NCBI RefSeq assembly: GCF_002014975.1
Contig: NZ_MUXV01000059.1
Coordinates: forward strand, 1-14,049
Source of the DNA: Moraxella bovis
GTDB taxonomy: Bacteria; Pseudomonadota; Gammaproteobacteria; Pseudomonadales; Moraxellaceae
Length of the DNA stretch: 14,049 nucleotides
Direction of reading: 5' to 3'
In this document: in pieces, positions 1 to 8,124 of the stretch
Position numbering within the stretch: the first letter of the stretch is position 1
How the letters are laid out: each line of letters opens with the position of its first letter
Made by a program: the position numbers and the translations under genes
The notes under the pieces: model-generated
Database searches by the model: none
What the model saw: the letters and a program-made list of their open reading frames with translations, nothing else
What the model was told of the DNA's origin: nothing

Positions 1-1
1 C

Positions 2-163
2 CTTGAGGTGAGGTTAAATGTGATTATAGATGATTGGAGTAAGCGAATCAATCAGATATGCTTTGTGTATCATCACTTACTGTTACCGACACAAATCATT
101 AATGAGTTATCAATCAATCATAAAATAACCGCATCCATACTGGCGGATGTGACCAGTCTATGA
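2..163 (+). other. Possible 3' end of a gene entering from the left edge
   Basis: One frame stays open from the window edge to a TGA at 161-163, about 53 codons. It reads like a plausible C-terminal tail (it contains DDWSKRINQICFVYHH and ends ILADVTSL), but I recognise no family. A gene ending here would converge on prlC, whose stop lies about 47 bases further on. An open run of this length can arise by chance in such DNA, no clear rho-independent terminator follows, and the start is outside the window. The rest of 1-209 shows only a weak CATCC/GGATG inverted repeat. Confidence 0.25.
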
Positions 164-209
164 TTATCGTATGACGGTCTGATACACTACTTGGTTAACC
201 GTGATTTGG

Positions 210-2297
210 CTATTTGACAAACCCACTATGACGCAGTAACGCCCCCATGTCAGCGTCTCGCCCCATAAAGGCGACAAAGCTGTCTTTGGCAGGGCGAGAA
301 CCGCCCATTTGTAGGATTTCGTTTTTGAAGGCATTACCAATGGCAGGGTCAAATACGCCATGCGTGGCGGTGTTTTGACTGCTTTCAAATTTGCCAAAAG
401 CGTCCGCCGACAACAGCTCCGCCCATTTATACGAATAATACCCTGACGCATAGCCCCCTGCAAAGATGTGACTAAACGTGTTGGCAAATCGGTTATTGGC
501 AGGCGGTTTGATGACGGCTATTTCATCACGCACGCCGTCTAGCACCGCCAAAATTTCATCATAGTCCGACAGCTCTTTGCCATGAATGCGTAAATCAAAC
601 AATCCAAACTCTATCTGGCGTAAGGTTTGTAGTCCGCTTTGGAAGTTTTTGGCGTTCAACAGAGCGGTCAATTTATCTTGGGGCAAGGGTTCGCCTGTCT
701 CTACATGACGACTGATGAGAGCAATCCCGTCTTTGTCAATGGCAAAATTTTCCATAAATTGACTGGGCAATTCCACAGCGTCCCACTCCACGCCACTGAT
801 ACCTGCCACGTCCGAGAGCGTGATTTTGGTCAATAAATGGTGCAAGCCATGCCCAAACTCGTGAAACAGCGTGGTAACTTCATCAAAGGTTAAAAGGCTT
901 GGCAAATCGCCCACCGCAGGCGAGAAGTTACCCACGATAAAGCCGACAGGAAGCTGTTCAATCTGGCTGTCTTTATGCTTTTCTTGAAAGCCTGACAACC
1001 ACGCCCCACCACGCTTGCCCGTGCGAGCAAATAGGTCAAGATACAGCCCGCCCATCAAGCCGTTTTTGTCATGCAATTCAAAAAACTGCACGTCCGTATG
1101 CCAACGTGGCACGTCTGCCGTCCGCTCGTTAAAGGACACACCAAAGAGCTTGCCGATGATATCAAACAAACCGCCCAGCACCACAGGGAGTGGAAAATAA
1201 GGGCGAATCTCATCGCTGTTTAGGTTGTATTTTTCAAGGCGGATTTTTTCGGCTAGGTATGGCGTATCCCATGGCTCAACCTTGTCAAGCCCAAGCGTTT
1301 TGCCCAAAACCTCCATGTCCGCCAAATCCGCCTTAGCAAAGGGCTTGGCGTGATGAGCGAGCGTTTTTAAAAAGGTTTCAATCTCGTCTTTATCATTTGC
1401 CATTTTGCTTGCCAAGGATACTTGGGTGTAGTCGTCAAAGCCGAGCAGTTTGGCTTTTTCTTGGCGTAGCGTGAGTATCTCGCTCATGATGTCGCCATTG
1501 TCAAATTCGGCGTGTCCATAGCTAGACACGGCACTGGCACGAGTGTTGTAGGCGTGGTAGAGCGTCTCACGCAAGGCTCTATCATCGGCGTACTGCATGA
1601 CCGCCAGATACATGGGTGCGTCAAGCGTGGCAACATAGTCGGTTGCCAGTACGCTATTGGGGTGCTTGGCTTTATAGGTGTCGCCTGCCGATTTTAGCAG
1701 GGCAAGACCGCTTGGGGTAATGCCTGAGAGTTGGGCTTGGCTCAAGGGCAGGGCGAAGGCTTGGGTTGCGTCTAGGGCGTTGTCCGAGAATTTGGCGGAC
1801 AGTACCGACAGGCGAGCAGAAATCTCGGCAAAGCGTGCTTTTTTGTCATCATCTAAGGCAACCCCAGACAGCGTAAAGCCTTGTAAGGCAAGCTCTACTG
1901 CTCGTGTTAGGGCGTTGTCTGCTTCTAGCTTTTCTAAATTATCATTCACAAGTTTATAAAGCTGATACAGCCTCACCGATTGCCCTGTTTTGGTAGAAAA
2001 GGCGGACAAGGCAGGCAGTACGTCATGATGAGCGGTGCGAATCTTTTGGCTAGACACCACGCTGTTTAGGTGGGAGAGTATCCCAAAACTGCGGTTTAGG
2101 TTAAGATTTAGGCGGTTAAACCTACCGATGATGTCAAGGGCTGTCGTTGGCTCATCGGTGCTTGGCAAATTATCCAAAAACTCATCGGCAATTTTTAAAT
2201 CTTGCTCCACTAAAGCTTTTAGTGTGCTTGCGTCTGTTTTGTCAAAATCCACAAGGCGTAAACGCTCATCTAGGGCTTGTGTGTGAAAATCAATCAT
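210..2297 (-). CDS. prlC: Oligopeptidase A, M3-family zinc metallopeptidase
   Basis: Cytosolic metallopeptidase that degrades short peptides, including cleaved signal peptides, after larger proteases have acted. The 695-residue product is close to the roughly 680 of E. coli OpdA. The zinc motif HEFGH lies at residues 479-483, followed by GISGVEWDAVELPSQFMENF, which supplies the third zinc ligand, Glu509. Near the C-terminus a GGYASGYYSYKW block matches the family's substrate-binding loop. The frame is open 23 codons further upstream, but I chose the ATG at 2297: an AGGA Shine-Dalgarno lies about 9 bases before it, and the longer version would begin inside the -35/-10 elements at 2338-2366. 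The gene stands alone, divergent from the phosphatase-family gene. Family assignment is certain; the exact substrate range is inferred from homology. Confidence 0.95.
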   Translation of the reverse strand: MIDFHTQALDERLRLVDFDKTDASTLKALVEQDLKIADEFLDNLPSTDEPTTALDIIGRFNRLNLNLNRSFGILSHLNSVVSSQKIRTAHHDVLPALSAFSTKTGQSVRLYQLYKLVNDNLEKLEADNALTRAVELALQGFTLSGVALDDDKKARFAEISARLSVLSAKFSDNALDATQAFALPLSQAQLSGITPSGLALLKSAGDTYKAKHPNSVLATDYVATLDAPMYLAVMQYADDRALRETLYHAYNTRASAVSSYGHAEFDNGDIMSEILTLRQEKAKLLGFDDYTQVSLASKMANDKDEIETFLKTLAHHAKPFAKADLADMEVLGKTLGLDKVEPWDTPYLAEKIRLEKYNLNSDEIRPYFPLPVVLGGLFDIIGKLFGVSFNERTADVPRWHTDVQFFELHDKNGLMGGLYLDLFARTGKRGGAWLSGFQEKHKDSQIEQLPVGFIVGNFSPAVGDLPSLLTFDEVTTLFHEFGHGLHHLLTKITLSDVAGISGVEWDAVELPSQFMENFAIDKDGIALISRHVETGEPLPQDKLTALLNAKNFQSGLQTLRQIEFGLFDLRIHGKELSDYDEILAVLDGVRDEIAVIKPPANNRFANTFSHIFAGGYASGYYSYKWAELLSADAFGKFESSQNTATHGVFDPAIGNAFKNEILQMGGSRPAKDSFVAFMGRDADMGALLRHSGFVK

Positions 2298-2337
2298 GGG
2301 TGTGTTCCTAAAAATTTTGGGCTTAGAGTTTGGGTTT

Positions 2338-2366
2338 ATAATAAGGATAACAACGCACTTTTGCAA
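2338..2366 (-). promoter_or_regulatory. Likely sigma70 promoter of prlC
   Basis: Read on the minus strand, TTGCAA (2361-2366) and TATTAT (2338-2343) are separated by 17 bases, giving four and five of six consensus matches. The -10 lies about 40 bases upstream of the preferred prlC ATG at 2297. Confidence 0.5.
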
Positions 2367-2454
2367 GGAGTAGCGTGGACGTGGGGTAAGTTGCTTTTGT
2401 CATAAAAGCGTGATATGTTTGTCTTTTACTGTTTGAATTTTTAAAAGCAAAAAC

Positions 2455-3216
2455 ATGACTCCCATTCACGTTGTTTCTTATAATATCCATAAAGGCATGT
2501 CGCCCTTAAACCGCCTTGTTAAGCTCCAACGCATGGGGCAAGCGTTGGCGGATTTGCCGATTGATGTGTTGTGTCTGCAAGAAGTGCAAGGGCAAAACCT
2601 AAAACGAGCCGTCGCTTTTAACGAATACCCCGACCAGTCGCACCATGAGTGGTTTGGCGAATATTTGTCGCTGTCGCACAGCTATGGCGAAAACGTCCGC
2701 TACCCACACGGCAATCACGGCAACGCCACGCTCTCACGCCACCGACTAGACCCCAAGCACAATGTCAATATCACCGTCTCACGTCTAGAAAAACGGGGCG
2801 TTTTGCACAGCGAGATAGCCCCTGACGGTTGGGGCGTGCCTGTGGTTGTGCTAAACGCTCATTTAAACCTACTAGAAGCCGACCGCACCAAGCAATACAA
2901 GGCAATCAGCGACTATATCAACAGCGAGATTGACAAGGATAAACCGCTCATTTTGGCGGGGGATTTTAATGATTGGGCGAAAAAATCGGGGCGGTTTATG
3001 GCGGATTTGGGGCTGTCTGAAGTCTTTTATACCAAACATGGCAAACACCCTGCGACTTTCCCTGCCAAGTTTCCCATGATAAGCCTTGACCGCATTTATG
3101 TACGGCATTTGGCTGTCCTATCCGCCCAAGTCTATGGCGGTGTGCCGTGGTCTGATTTGTCTGACCATTTGCCGATAGGGGCGAGATTGATACTTGATAA
3201 GACTAAGGCGTGTTGA
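2455..3216 (+). CDS. Endonuclease/exonuclease/phosphatase-family hydrolase (YbhP-like)
   Basis: A complete 253-residue member of the EEP superfamily (exonuclease III, DNase I and phosphoesterase fold). The ordered motifs are all present: SYNIHKG with Asn10, LQEV with Glu43, GNATLSR at 89-95, NAHL with His136, GDFND with Asp170 and Asn172, SLDRIYV with Asp212, and SDHLP with Asp237-His238. These are the metal-binding and catalytic residues, so the enzyme should be active on a phosphodiester or phosphomonoester. Size and motif spelling resemble E. coli YbhP, encoded beside cardiolipin synthase B, so a phospholipid-linked substrate is possible but not shown. No signal peptide or membrane segment is visible. 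It is divergent from prlC with about 157 bases between them, has only a poor Shine-Dalgarno (AAAAGC), and is followed by a strong terminator. Confidence 0.88.
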   Translation: MTPIHVVSYNIHKGMSPLNRLVKLQRMGQALADLPIDVLCLQEVQGQNLKRAVAFNEYPDQSHHEWFGEYLSLSHSYGENVRYPHGNHGNATLSRHRLDPKHNVNITVSRLEKRGVLHSEIAPDGWGVPVVVLNAHLNLLEADRTKQYKAISDYINSEIDKDKPLILAGDFNDWAKKSGRFMADLGLSEVFYTKHGKHPATFPAKFPMISLDRIYVRHLAVLSAQVYGGVPWSDLSDHLPIGARLILDKTKAC

Positions 3217-3307
3217 ACCTTTATAACACTATTTACAATATAGAAATATTTTAGAAATAAAGGTACGTTTTTGCATGAAAAATGGCTAAATCTGGTTTTT
3301 CATCGTC

Positions 3308-3350
3308 AAAAACTTGCCTGATAGAATGGCTATCAGTCTCAAGTTTTTTT
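3308..3350 (+). terminator. Nested hairpin terminator after the EEP gene
   Basis: The outer stem AAAAACTTG (3308-3316) pairs with CAAGTTTTT (3340-3348). The inner stem CTGATAG (3318-3324) pairs with CTATCAG (3330-3336) around a five-base loop, and the structure runs into seven T. About 90 bases separate it from the EEP stop. A second AT-rich inverted repeat, ATGAAAAA/TTTTTCAT (3275-3303), lies just upstream. Confidence 0.75.
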
Positions 3351-3351
3351 C

Positions 3352-3379
3352 TTGACAAACAGGCGATTTCCCCTATTTT
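3352..3379 (+). promoter_or_regulatory. Likely sigma70 promoter of gltX
   Basis: A perfect TTGACA (3352-3357) and TATTTT (3374-3379) are separated by 16 bases and begin immediately after the T-run of the preceding terminator. The gltX ATG is about 87 bases downstream of the -10. Confidence 0.55.
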
Positions 3380-3465
3380 TCATTGCAAATACAAAAGTTC
3401 AACACGCCCTGCTGAAAACTAAGCCAAATTTTGGTATCATATCCCAAATTTTTCTGAGAAATCTC

Positions 3466-4977
3466 ATGACAAATCCAACCAAACCCATTCGTACCCGTAT
3501 CGCCCCATCGCCCACAGGCTTTCCACACGTTGGCACGGCTTATATTGCCTTGTTTAATATGGTTTTTGCCAAATCGCAAGGGGGTGAGTTTATCCTACGC
3601 ATTGAAGACACCGACCAAGTCCGCTCTACCGCTCAGAGTGAGCAGATGATTTTAAACGCCCTAAAATGGGCAGGTTTGACATGGAGCGAAGGCCCTGACG
3701 TGGGCGGACAGTTCGCCCCGTATCGCCAGTCCGAGCGTTCCGAGATTTACAAAAAATACGCCCAAGAACTACTGGACAAAGGTCATGCGTTTCGCTGTTT
3801 TTGCACGACAGATGAGCTAGACCAAATGCGTAAAGAGCAAGAAGCCCAAGGCTTGCCCGTGCGTTATGACGGGCGTTATGCCAATCTGAGCCGTGAAGAG
3901 AGTGATAAACTTGCCGAGAGTGGCAAGCCCTTTGTCATTCGTATGCGTGTGCCGACAGACGGCGAGTGCGTGATTCATGACATGCTTCGTGGCGAGATTA
4001 GCATTCCGTGGGAAACGGTCGATATGCAGGTTCTACTAAAAACAGACGGCTTGCCGACCTATCATCTTGCCAATGTTGTGGACGACCATTTAATGCAAAT
4101 TTCCCACGTCATTCGTGGCGAAGAGTGGATTAACTCCGCCCCCAAGCACAAACTTTTGTATGAGTATTTTGGTTGGGAAATGCCTGTATTGTGCCATATG
4201 CCCCTACTGCGTAACCCCGACAAATCCAAACTCTCAAAACGCAAAAACCCCACGTCAATCACCTATTATAAGGACGCAGGCGTACTGCCCGAAGCCTTGA
4301 TTAACTATTTGGGGCGTATGGGGTATAGCTTGCCAAATGAAGCGGAGAAATTTAGCTTGGATGAGATGATTGCGAGCTTTGATATTAAGCGTGTCTCTTT
4401 GGGTGGACCTGTATTTGACATTGAAAAACTCTACTGGCTCAATGGCGAATACCTGCGTGCGATGAGTGCGGACGAGTTGAAGGCGAAGATTTTGGCGTGG
4501 GCAAGCGATGATGATAAGCTGACTGCCATTGCCAAAGCCATTCAGCCACGCATTAATGTGTTGTCTGATGCGGTAAATTGGGCAGGCTTTTATTTTCAAA
4601 ACTTGCCAAACGTTACACCAGACGATTTTGCCCATAAAACGCTGGATAATGATAAATTACTTGAAATTCTCTATCTTGCCACATGGCAACTAGAAGCCTT
4701 GCCCGAGTGGAGCGAGAATAACATTTATCAGACCCTAAAAGGCTTGGCAGGGCATTTTGAGATTAAGTTAAAAGACTTTATGCAACCGTTTTTTGTGGCG
4801 ATTGCAGGCTCAACGTCTAGCACGCCTGTGATGAACTCCATGTACGTCATCGGGGCGGACATGACCTTATCACGACTACGCCATGCCTGTGAAGTTTTGG
4901 GCGGACTTGGTAAAAAGAAATTGAAAAAATTGGAAGAGACGAATAAAGCTTTGCCGAATTTTTTAAATCAAGAATAA
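3466..4977 (+). CDS. gltX: Glutamyl-tRNA synthetase
   Basis: Class I aminoacyl-tRNA synthetase that charges tRNA-Glu with glutamate in the cytosol. The product of 503 residues is slightly longer than the 471 of E. coli, as in related gammaproteobacteria. The N-terminal [14 protein letters not shown] carries the HIGH-type signature as HVGT (residues 21-24), followed by the IEDTD element. The KMSKS-type loop is KLSKR (255-259), in the GltX form SKLSKRKN. A Cys-X-Cys pair (CFC) of the zinc-type insertion is present, but no later cysteine of the E. coli zinc site is visible. The frame is open 38 codons upstream to a TTG at 3352, but that stretch overlaps the promoter and lacks family similarity, so the ATG before [13 protein letters not shown] is preferred. 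Its Shine-Dalgarno is weak (GAGA). A terminator follows, then the tRNA operon containing one of its substrates. Confidence 0.97.
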   Translation: MTNPTKPIRTRIAPSPTGFPHVGTAYIALFNMVFAKSQGGEFILRIEDTDQVRSTAQSEQMILNALKWAGLTWSEGPDVGGQFAPYRQSERSEIYKKYAQELLDKGHAFRCFCTTDELDQMRKEQEAQGLPVRYDGRYANLSREESDKLAESGKPFVIRMRVPTDGECVIHDMLRGEISIPWETVDMQVLLKTDGLPTYHLANVVDDHLMQISHVIRGEEWINSAPKHKLLYEYFGWEMPVLCHMPLLRNPDKSKLSKRKNPTSITYYKDAGVLPEALINYLGRMGYSLPNEAEKFSLDEMIASFDIKRVSLGGPVFDIEKLYWLNGEYLRAMSADELKAKILAWASDDDKLTAIAKAIQPRINVLSDAVNWAGFYFQNLPNVTPDDFAHKTLDNDKLLEILYLATWQLEALPEWSENNIYQTLKGLAGHFEIKLKDFMQPFFVAIAGSTSSTPVMNSMYVIGADMTLSRLRHACEVLGGLGKKKLKKLEETNKALPNFLNQE

Positions 4978-4984
4978 GCTAATT

Positions 4985-5021
4985 AAAAACCGATAATTTT
5001 CAATAAGTTATCGGTTTTTTT
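4985..5021 (+). terminator. Rho-independent terminator of gltX
   Basis: The stem AAAAACCGATAA (4985-4996) pairs perfectly with TTATCGGTTTTT (5008-5019) around an 11-base loop and ends in a T-run. It lies just after the gltX stop. The flanking A-run could let it act on the other strand as well. Confidence 0.9.
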
Positions 5022-5042
5022 AAATCTTATTTTAAAAAGTAT

Positions 5043-5071
5043 TTGACAAGACACAGAGGCTTTTATATAAT
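5043..5071 (+). promoter_or_regulatory. Consensus sigma70 promoter of the tRNA operon
   Basis: TTGACA (5043-5048) and TATAAT (5066-5071) both match consensus perfectly at the optimal 17-base spacing. The -10 is 17 bases upstream of the tRNA-Ala 5' end, so the leader is very short. This strength is typical of stable RNA promoters. Confidence 0.92.
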
Positions 5072-5088
5072 ACGCCCACCTTAGCAAA

Positions 5089-5164
5089 GGGGCTATAGCT
5101 CAGTTGGTAGAGCACTTGCATGGCATGCAAGGGGTCAGCGGTTCGACTCCGCTTAGCTCCACCA
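5089..5164 (+). tRNA. tRNA-Ala, anticodon GGC
   Basis: A full 76-base cloverleaf with encoded CCA. The acceptor stem is GGGGCTA/TAGCTCC, the D-arm begins TAGCTCAG, the anticodon stem CTTGC/GCAAG holds the loop ATGGCAT with anticodon GGC, and the T-arm contains GGTTCGACTCC. The G3-U70 wobble pair that identifies alanine tRNAs is visible in the acceptor stem. It reads GCC/GCU codons. It is the first gene of the two-tRNA unit; a 6-bp ACTTCT/AGAAGT hairpin starts on its last base and may help 3' processing. Confidence 0.98.
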
Positions 5165-5240
5165 CTTCTTTTTAGAAGTAGAAACACAAGCACCTAGGCA
5201 CGCTTTTTGAGCAATCTTGTGTTGGTTCGTTAAGTTTTAC

Positions 5241-5316
5241 GCTCCATTCGTCTAGAGGCCTAGGACATCGCCCTTTCACGGCGGTAACAGGGGTTCGAAT
5301 CCCCTATGGAGTGCCA
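5241..5316 (+). tRNA. tRNA-Glu, anticodon TTC
   Basis: A 76-base cloverleaf with encoded CCA. The acceptor stem GCTCCAT/ATGGAGT has a G-U pair at the first position. The D-loop region, the anticodon arm (loop CTTTCAC, anticodon TTC) and the T-arm (GGTTCGAATCC) are close to the E. coli tRNA-Glu sequence. It reads GAA/GAG. It is cotranscribed with tRNA-Ala across a 76-base spacer that contains a 7-bp ACACAAG/CTTGTGT inverted repeat, a possible processing stem. Confidence 0.98.
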
Positions 5317-5322
5317 AATTCT

Positions 5323-5350
5323 AAATCCCCAAGTTACGGCTTGGGGATTT
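5323..5350 (+). terminator. Terminator of the tRNA operon
   Basis: A perfect 11-bp stem, AAATCCCCAAG (5323-5333) with CTTGGGGATTT (5340-5350), closes a 6-base loop directly after tRNA-Glu. The T-run is short, but the GC-rich stem core is strong. Confidence 0.8.
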
Positions 5351-5378
5351 GTTGTTATGTCGGTAGGTTTTTCGCTTT

Positions 5379-6077
5379 ATGGCAAATTTCACCACGCATT
5401 TGACCGTTGCTGCCATTGCCAGTACTGCCCTTGCCACGTTTGGCTTTGTGGGTGGGTTATTTGGCTTTGGCACGGCCGTTTTTTGTTTGGCGATAGGGGT
5501 TATTGGTGGGCTGTTGCCTGATATTGACCTTGAAACATCCATTCCTGCCAAGCGATTTTTTACACTCATGTCGTTATTTGTCGCCACGCTCACCGCCATT
5601 TTGTACACCGCCTATCAGACCACAGGCACACAGCTGGTGGAGCAGGCACTCATGGTGTGGGGTGGGGCGTTCGTGGTTGTGCGTTATGGCGTGATAGGAC
5701 TGTTTAGCCATCTCACCGTTCATCGAGGCATGGTGCATTCGGTGCCATACATGGCGATGTGTGGACTGTTTGCCATCTATGGGGCGTTTTATGGCTTTCG
5801 CATGACCGCCAAAGTCAGCTGGTTGTTTGGGGGATTTTTGTTCATCGGGTCGTTGGTGCATTTGGTGCTAGATGAGATATACAGCGTCAATGTGCTGGGG
5901 CTTAAACTCAAAAAATCATCAGGCACGGCATTAAAGTTTTTTGAACGTAAAAAATCCCTGCGATATGTCATGCTCTACATCATCGTGCTCGCTTTGTTTT
6001 TATACGCCCCTGATTATCAGCCTGCCCTAAATGGCATTCATGCATTGGTACAAAAATTTGCCACTGGCACCATTTAG
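5379..6077 (+). CDS. DUF457/YdjM-type membrane protein, predicted metal-dependent hydrolase
   Basis: A 232-residue integral inner-membrane protein with several hydrophobic helices (about residues 8-48, 62-80, 90-110, 122-142, 147-165 and 196-210). It carries the conserved polar residues of the YdjM/DUF457 family: His7 near the N-terminus, LLPDID at 45-50, HRGMVHS at 115-121 and HLVLDE at 161-166. Such His/Asp clusters at membrane boundaries are the basis for the family's annotation as metal-dependent hydrolases; no substrate is firmly established. E. coli YdjM is LexA-regulated, but I see no LexA box upstream here. The start follows the tRNA terminator by 28 bases with only a distant TAGG as ribosome site. 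lpxC follows in the same direction; cotranscription is possible but unproven. Confidence 0.85.
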   Translation: MANFTTHLTVAAIASTALATFGFVGGLFGFGTAVFCLAIGVIGGLLPDIDLETSIPAKRFFTLMSLFVATLTAILYTAYQTTGTQLVEQALMVWGGAFVVVRYGVIGLFSHLTVHRGMVHSVPYMAMCGLFAIYGAFYGFRMTAKVSWLFGGFLFIGSLVHLVLDEIYSVNVLGLKLKKSSGTALKFFERKKSLRYVMLYIIVLALFLYAPDYQPALNGIHALVQKFATGTI

Positions 6078-6191
6078 CACGCTTTTATTAATTTTACCAA
6101 TCATTGTCATTACATCCCACTCATGTCCGCCATGATGACAAACCTGCCATCAGATGATAAAATGCGTGATATCCAGACAGATGAGTTTATC

Positions 6192-7139
6192 ATGAATAAC
6201 AATACCGACATTAACTATTATCCTGCACGCACCCTAGCCACACCCATCACTGCCACTGGCATAGGGCTACACAGTGGCAAGGAAGTCACGCTCACCTTGC
6301 GAGACGCTCCCATCGGCACGGGTATTGTGTTCGTACGCACCGACCTTGATAACGCCCACATTCCCATGAGTGCTACGCTTATCCAAGATACAATGATGTC
6401 GTCTAACTTAGTGGCGGGCGATGCACGAGTTGGTACGGTAGAGCATTTGCTCTCAGCAGTGTCAGCGTGCGGTTTGGATAACCTATATATAGAAGTCAAT
6501 GCCCCTGAGATTCCGATTATGGACGGCTCGGCAGCACCGTTTTTGTTTTTGATTGACGAAGCAGGCGTGGCAGAACAGCCCGCTCCCAAAGCCTTTTTAA
6601 AAATCAAAAAAACCGTGCGTGTGACTGATGAAGACAAATGGGCGGAGCTTGCTCCTTATGATGACGGTTTTTTGATGCATTTTGAGATTGATTTTAATCA
6701 TGCCGCCATCAAAGCGACCGAGCAGACCACGTCGCTTGATTTTAGTACCGCCAATTTCGCCCGTGAAGTGGCGCAGGCTCGCACGTTCGGCTTTTTAAAA
6801 GACTTAGAGATGCTCAAAAAGCACAACCTTGCCTTAGGTGGTAGTATGGATAATGCCGTGGTGCTGGATGAGACATCGGTGGTCAATGGCGAGTTACGTT
6901 ATCCCAACGAATTTGTCCGCCATAAAATACTAGATGCGGTGGGCGATTTGTTCGTCATTGGGCATAACATCATCGGTAAATTTAACGCCTATAAATCAGG
7001 TCATGCCCTAAATAACGCACTCATTCGAGCGGTATTGGCAGATGACAGTGCCTATGAAATTGTAACAAATTATGACAAAAATAGCTGTCCGATAGTCTTC
7101 ATTCCGCCCAAAAATCCGCTAAACAACGGCAATGATTAG
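6192..7139 (+). CDS. lpxC: UDP-3-O-acyl-N-acetylglucosamine deacetylase
   Basis: Zinc deacetylase that performs the committed step of lipid A synthesis in the cytoplasm. From the ATG at 6192 the product has 315 residues (E. coli 305). Family signatures are intact: ATGIGLHSGK at 21-30, TVEHL with zinc ligand His85, EVNAPEIPIMDGSAAPF, FVRHKILD with zinc ligands His244 and Asp248, and KSGHALNN with catalytic His271. The frame is open to an ATG at 6123, adding 23 residues not seen in the family. Neither start has a good Shine-Dalgarno (GATGAG lies before 6192), so the N-terminus is uncertain. The C-terminal tail runs about ten residues beyond the E. coli end. The order lpxC then DUF721 is the arrangement known from Pseudomonas, except that here the second gene is inverted. 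Confidence 0.95.
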   Translation: MNNNTDINYYPARTLATPITATGIGLHSGKEVTLTLRDAPIGTGIVFVRTDLDNAHIPMSATLIQDTMMSSNLVAGDARVGTVEHLLSAVSACGLDNLYIEVNAPEIPIMDGSAAPFLFLIDEAGVAEQPAPKAFLKIKKTVRVTDEDKWAELAPYDDGFLMHFEIDFNHAAIKATEQTTSLDFSTANFAREVAQARTFGFLKDLEMLKKHNLALGGSMDNAVVLDETSVVNGELRYPNEFVRHKILDAVGDLFVIGHNIIGKFNAYKSGHALNNALIRAVLADDSAYEIVTNYDKNSCPIVFIPPKNPLNNGND

Positions 7140-7218
7140 AGGTGATTGTTTAGAGTTTGGCAAGTTTTGGGCAAAACTTCAGTAAGAAACCCAAAAATTA
7201 ATCAACATCTAATGTAAT

Positions 7219-7258
7219 AAACACAACAGCGAGCTGACAGTAGCTCGCTGTTGTGTTT
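7219..7258. terminator. Bidirectional hairpin between lpxC and the dciA-like gene
   Basis: A perfect 17-bp stem, AAACACAACAGCGAGCT (7219-7235) with its complement (7242-7258), around a 6-base loop. It lies about 80 bases past the lpxC stop and about 127 bases past the stop of the convergent gene. Only three T/A flank the stem, so it is best read as a shared strong terminator. The rest of 7140-7384 shows no gene; it is G/T-rich just after the hairpin. Confidence 0.75.
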
Positions 7259-7384
7259 GTGGGGGTTTTGGGGGATTTGCACAGGGCTTTTATGAGAGTT
7301 TTATGGAAATTTTGTGAAAATGGGCGGATTTCTTTACATAAGATTACAAAAAGACCGTAAAAGTCCCAAATTTAAGAACAATTA

Positions 7385-7900
7385 TCATTCTTTGGTGGTG
7401 GCGGTTTGAATGAGTTTGATAAAGGACGCCTGTAAACTTGGATTTTTGATGACAAGTTTGGCAGTCTGTGTTATAGTTCGCACCGTGTTTTCGCTTAATG
7501 GTTTTTCTAAGGTGGTTGGAGCGGTGATTTGATCGCTGACACGCTGATGAATTTTGTGATTGACAATGGCCCCCATTTTTGAAAACTGCCCAAATGCTGG
7601 ATGTTCATGCAGTGCCGACAGACATTCTTGATGTAGATAACGTACATGATTGGCGGATGTGATGGTTGGTAGTGCTAAGGTGATTTTATCATCATGAGCA
7701 TACGCCACTTGTATCTGACTACTAAGCTCGCCCAACACACCTGACAGCAGGGGGGCGGACAGATGGGTCAAGTGAGTAAAGTAGGCAAGTCGTCTGCTTA
7801 GGTCTTTGGGAAGTTTCGCCCCTGCCGCCGCTTGTTTTTCGGTGCGATTGGCAAGGTGGTTTGGAAAATGGGTTTTTAGATATAAGTCATCACTCATCAT
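7385..7900 (-). CDS. dciA: DUF721-family protein, probable DnaB helicase operator DciA
   Basis: A 171-residue soluble protein. The central part fits the DUF721 pattern: a helical lead-in (RRLAYFTHLTHLSAPLLSGV), then a strand-rich core with DKITLALPTITSANHVRYLHQECLSAL, where family members have 'G-L-V-V...sWa-L...ll..L'. DciA is the ancestral bacterial operator of the replicative helicase DnaB in lineages lacking DnaC/DnaI. The gene's place next to lpxC matches Pseudomonas, where the DUF721 gene lies between lpxC and secA. The start at 7900 has AAAAGG about 5 bases upstream; the adjacent ATG at 7897 is equally possible, and a longer 188-residue form has no ribosome site. Sequence similarity is weak by eye, so the assignment leans on context. 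Confidence 0.6.
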   Translation of the reverse strand: MMSDDLYLKTHFPNHLANRTEKQAAAGAKLPKDLSRRLAYFTHLTHLSAPLLSGVLGELSSQIQVAYAHDDKITLALPTITSANHVRYLHQECLSALHEHPAFGQFSKMGAIVNHKIHQRVSDQITAPTTLEKPLSENTVRTITQTAKLVIKNPSLQASFIKLIQTATTKE

Positions 7901-8124
7901 AATACCTTTTAAAAACTGACGGACATGGTGTCCAAGAGCTAAGTTTATCACGCCACCCGCTCAATGCCAATGCCTTATTGAGCCAAAAAGTACGTTCGGA
8001 TGCGTATGGCATAAACCCAAGCTTTAACAAAACTAACCCATCTGACATCACTCATGTAAACAGGGGACGACCAACCCACAGACAAACGCTGTGTCGTCGT
8101 GCATGATGGATGCGAGGCAATCTT

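Noticed and set aside
164..487. Minus-strand open frame overlapping the 3' end of prlC, and similar open frames inside other genes
   Set aside because: They lie in other frames of genes with clear catalytic motifs, have no ribosome sites or family resemblance, and follow from codon bias of the real genes.
3352..3465. 38-codon N-terminal extension of gltX beginning at TTG
   Set aside because: It overlaps the promoter, lacks similarity to GluRS N-termini, and the ATG at 3466 gives the usual family start before [10 protein letters not shown].
5165..5240. Small RNA gene between the two tRNAs
   Set aside because: Only short inverted repeats (6 and 7 bp) are present, more simply explained as tRNA processing stems in the spacer of a cotranscribed unit.
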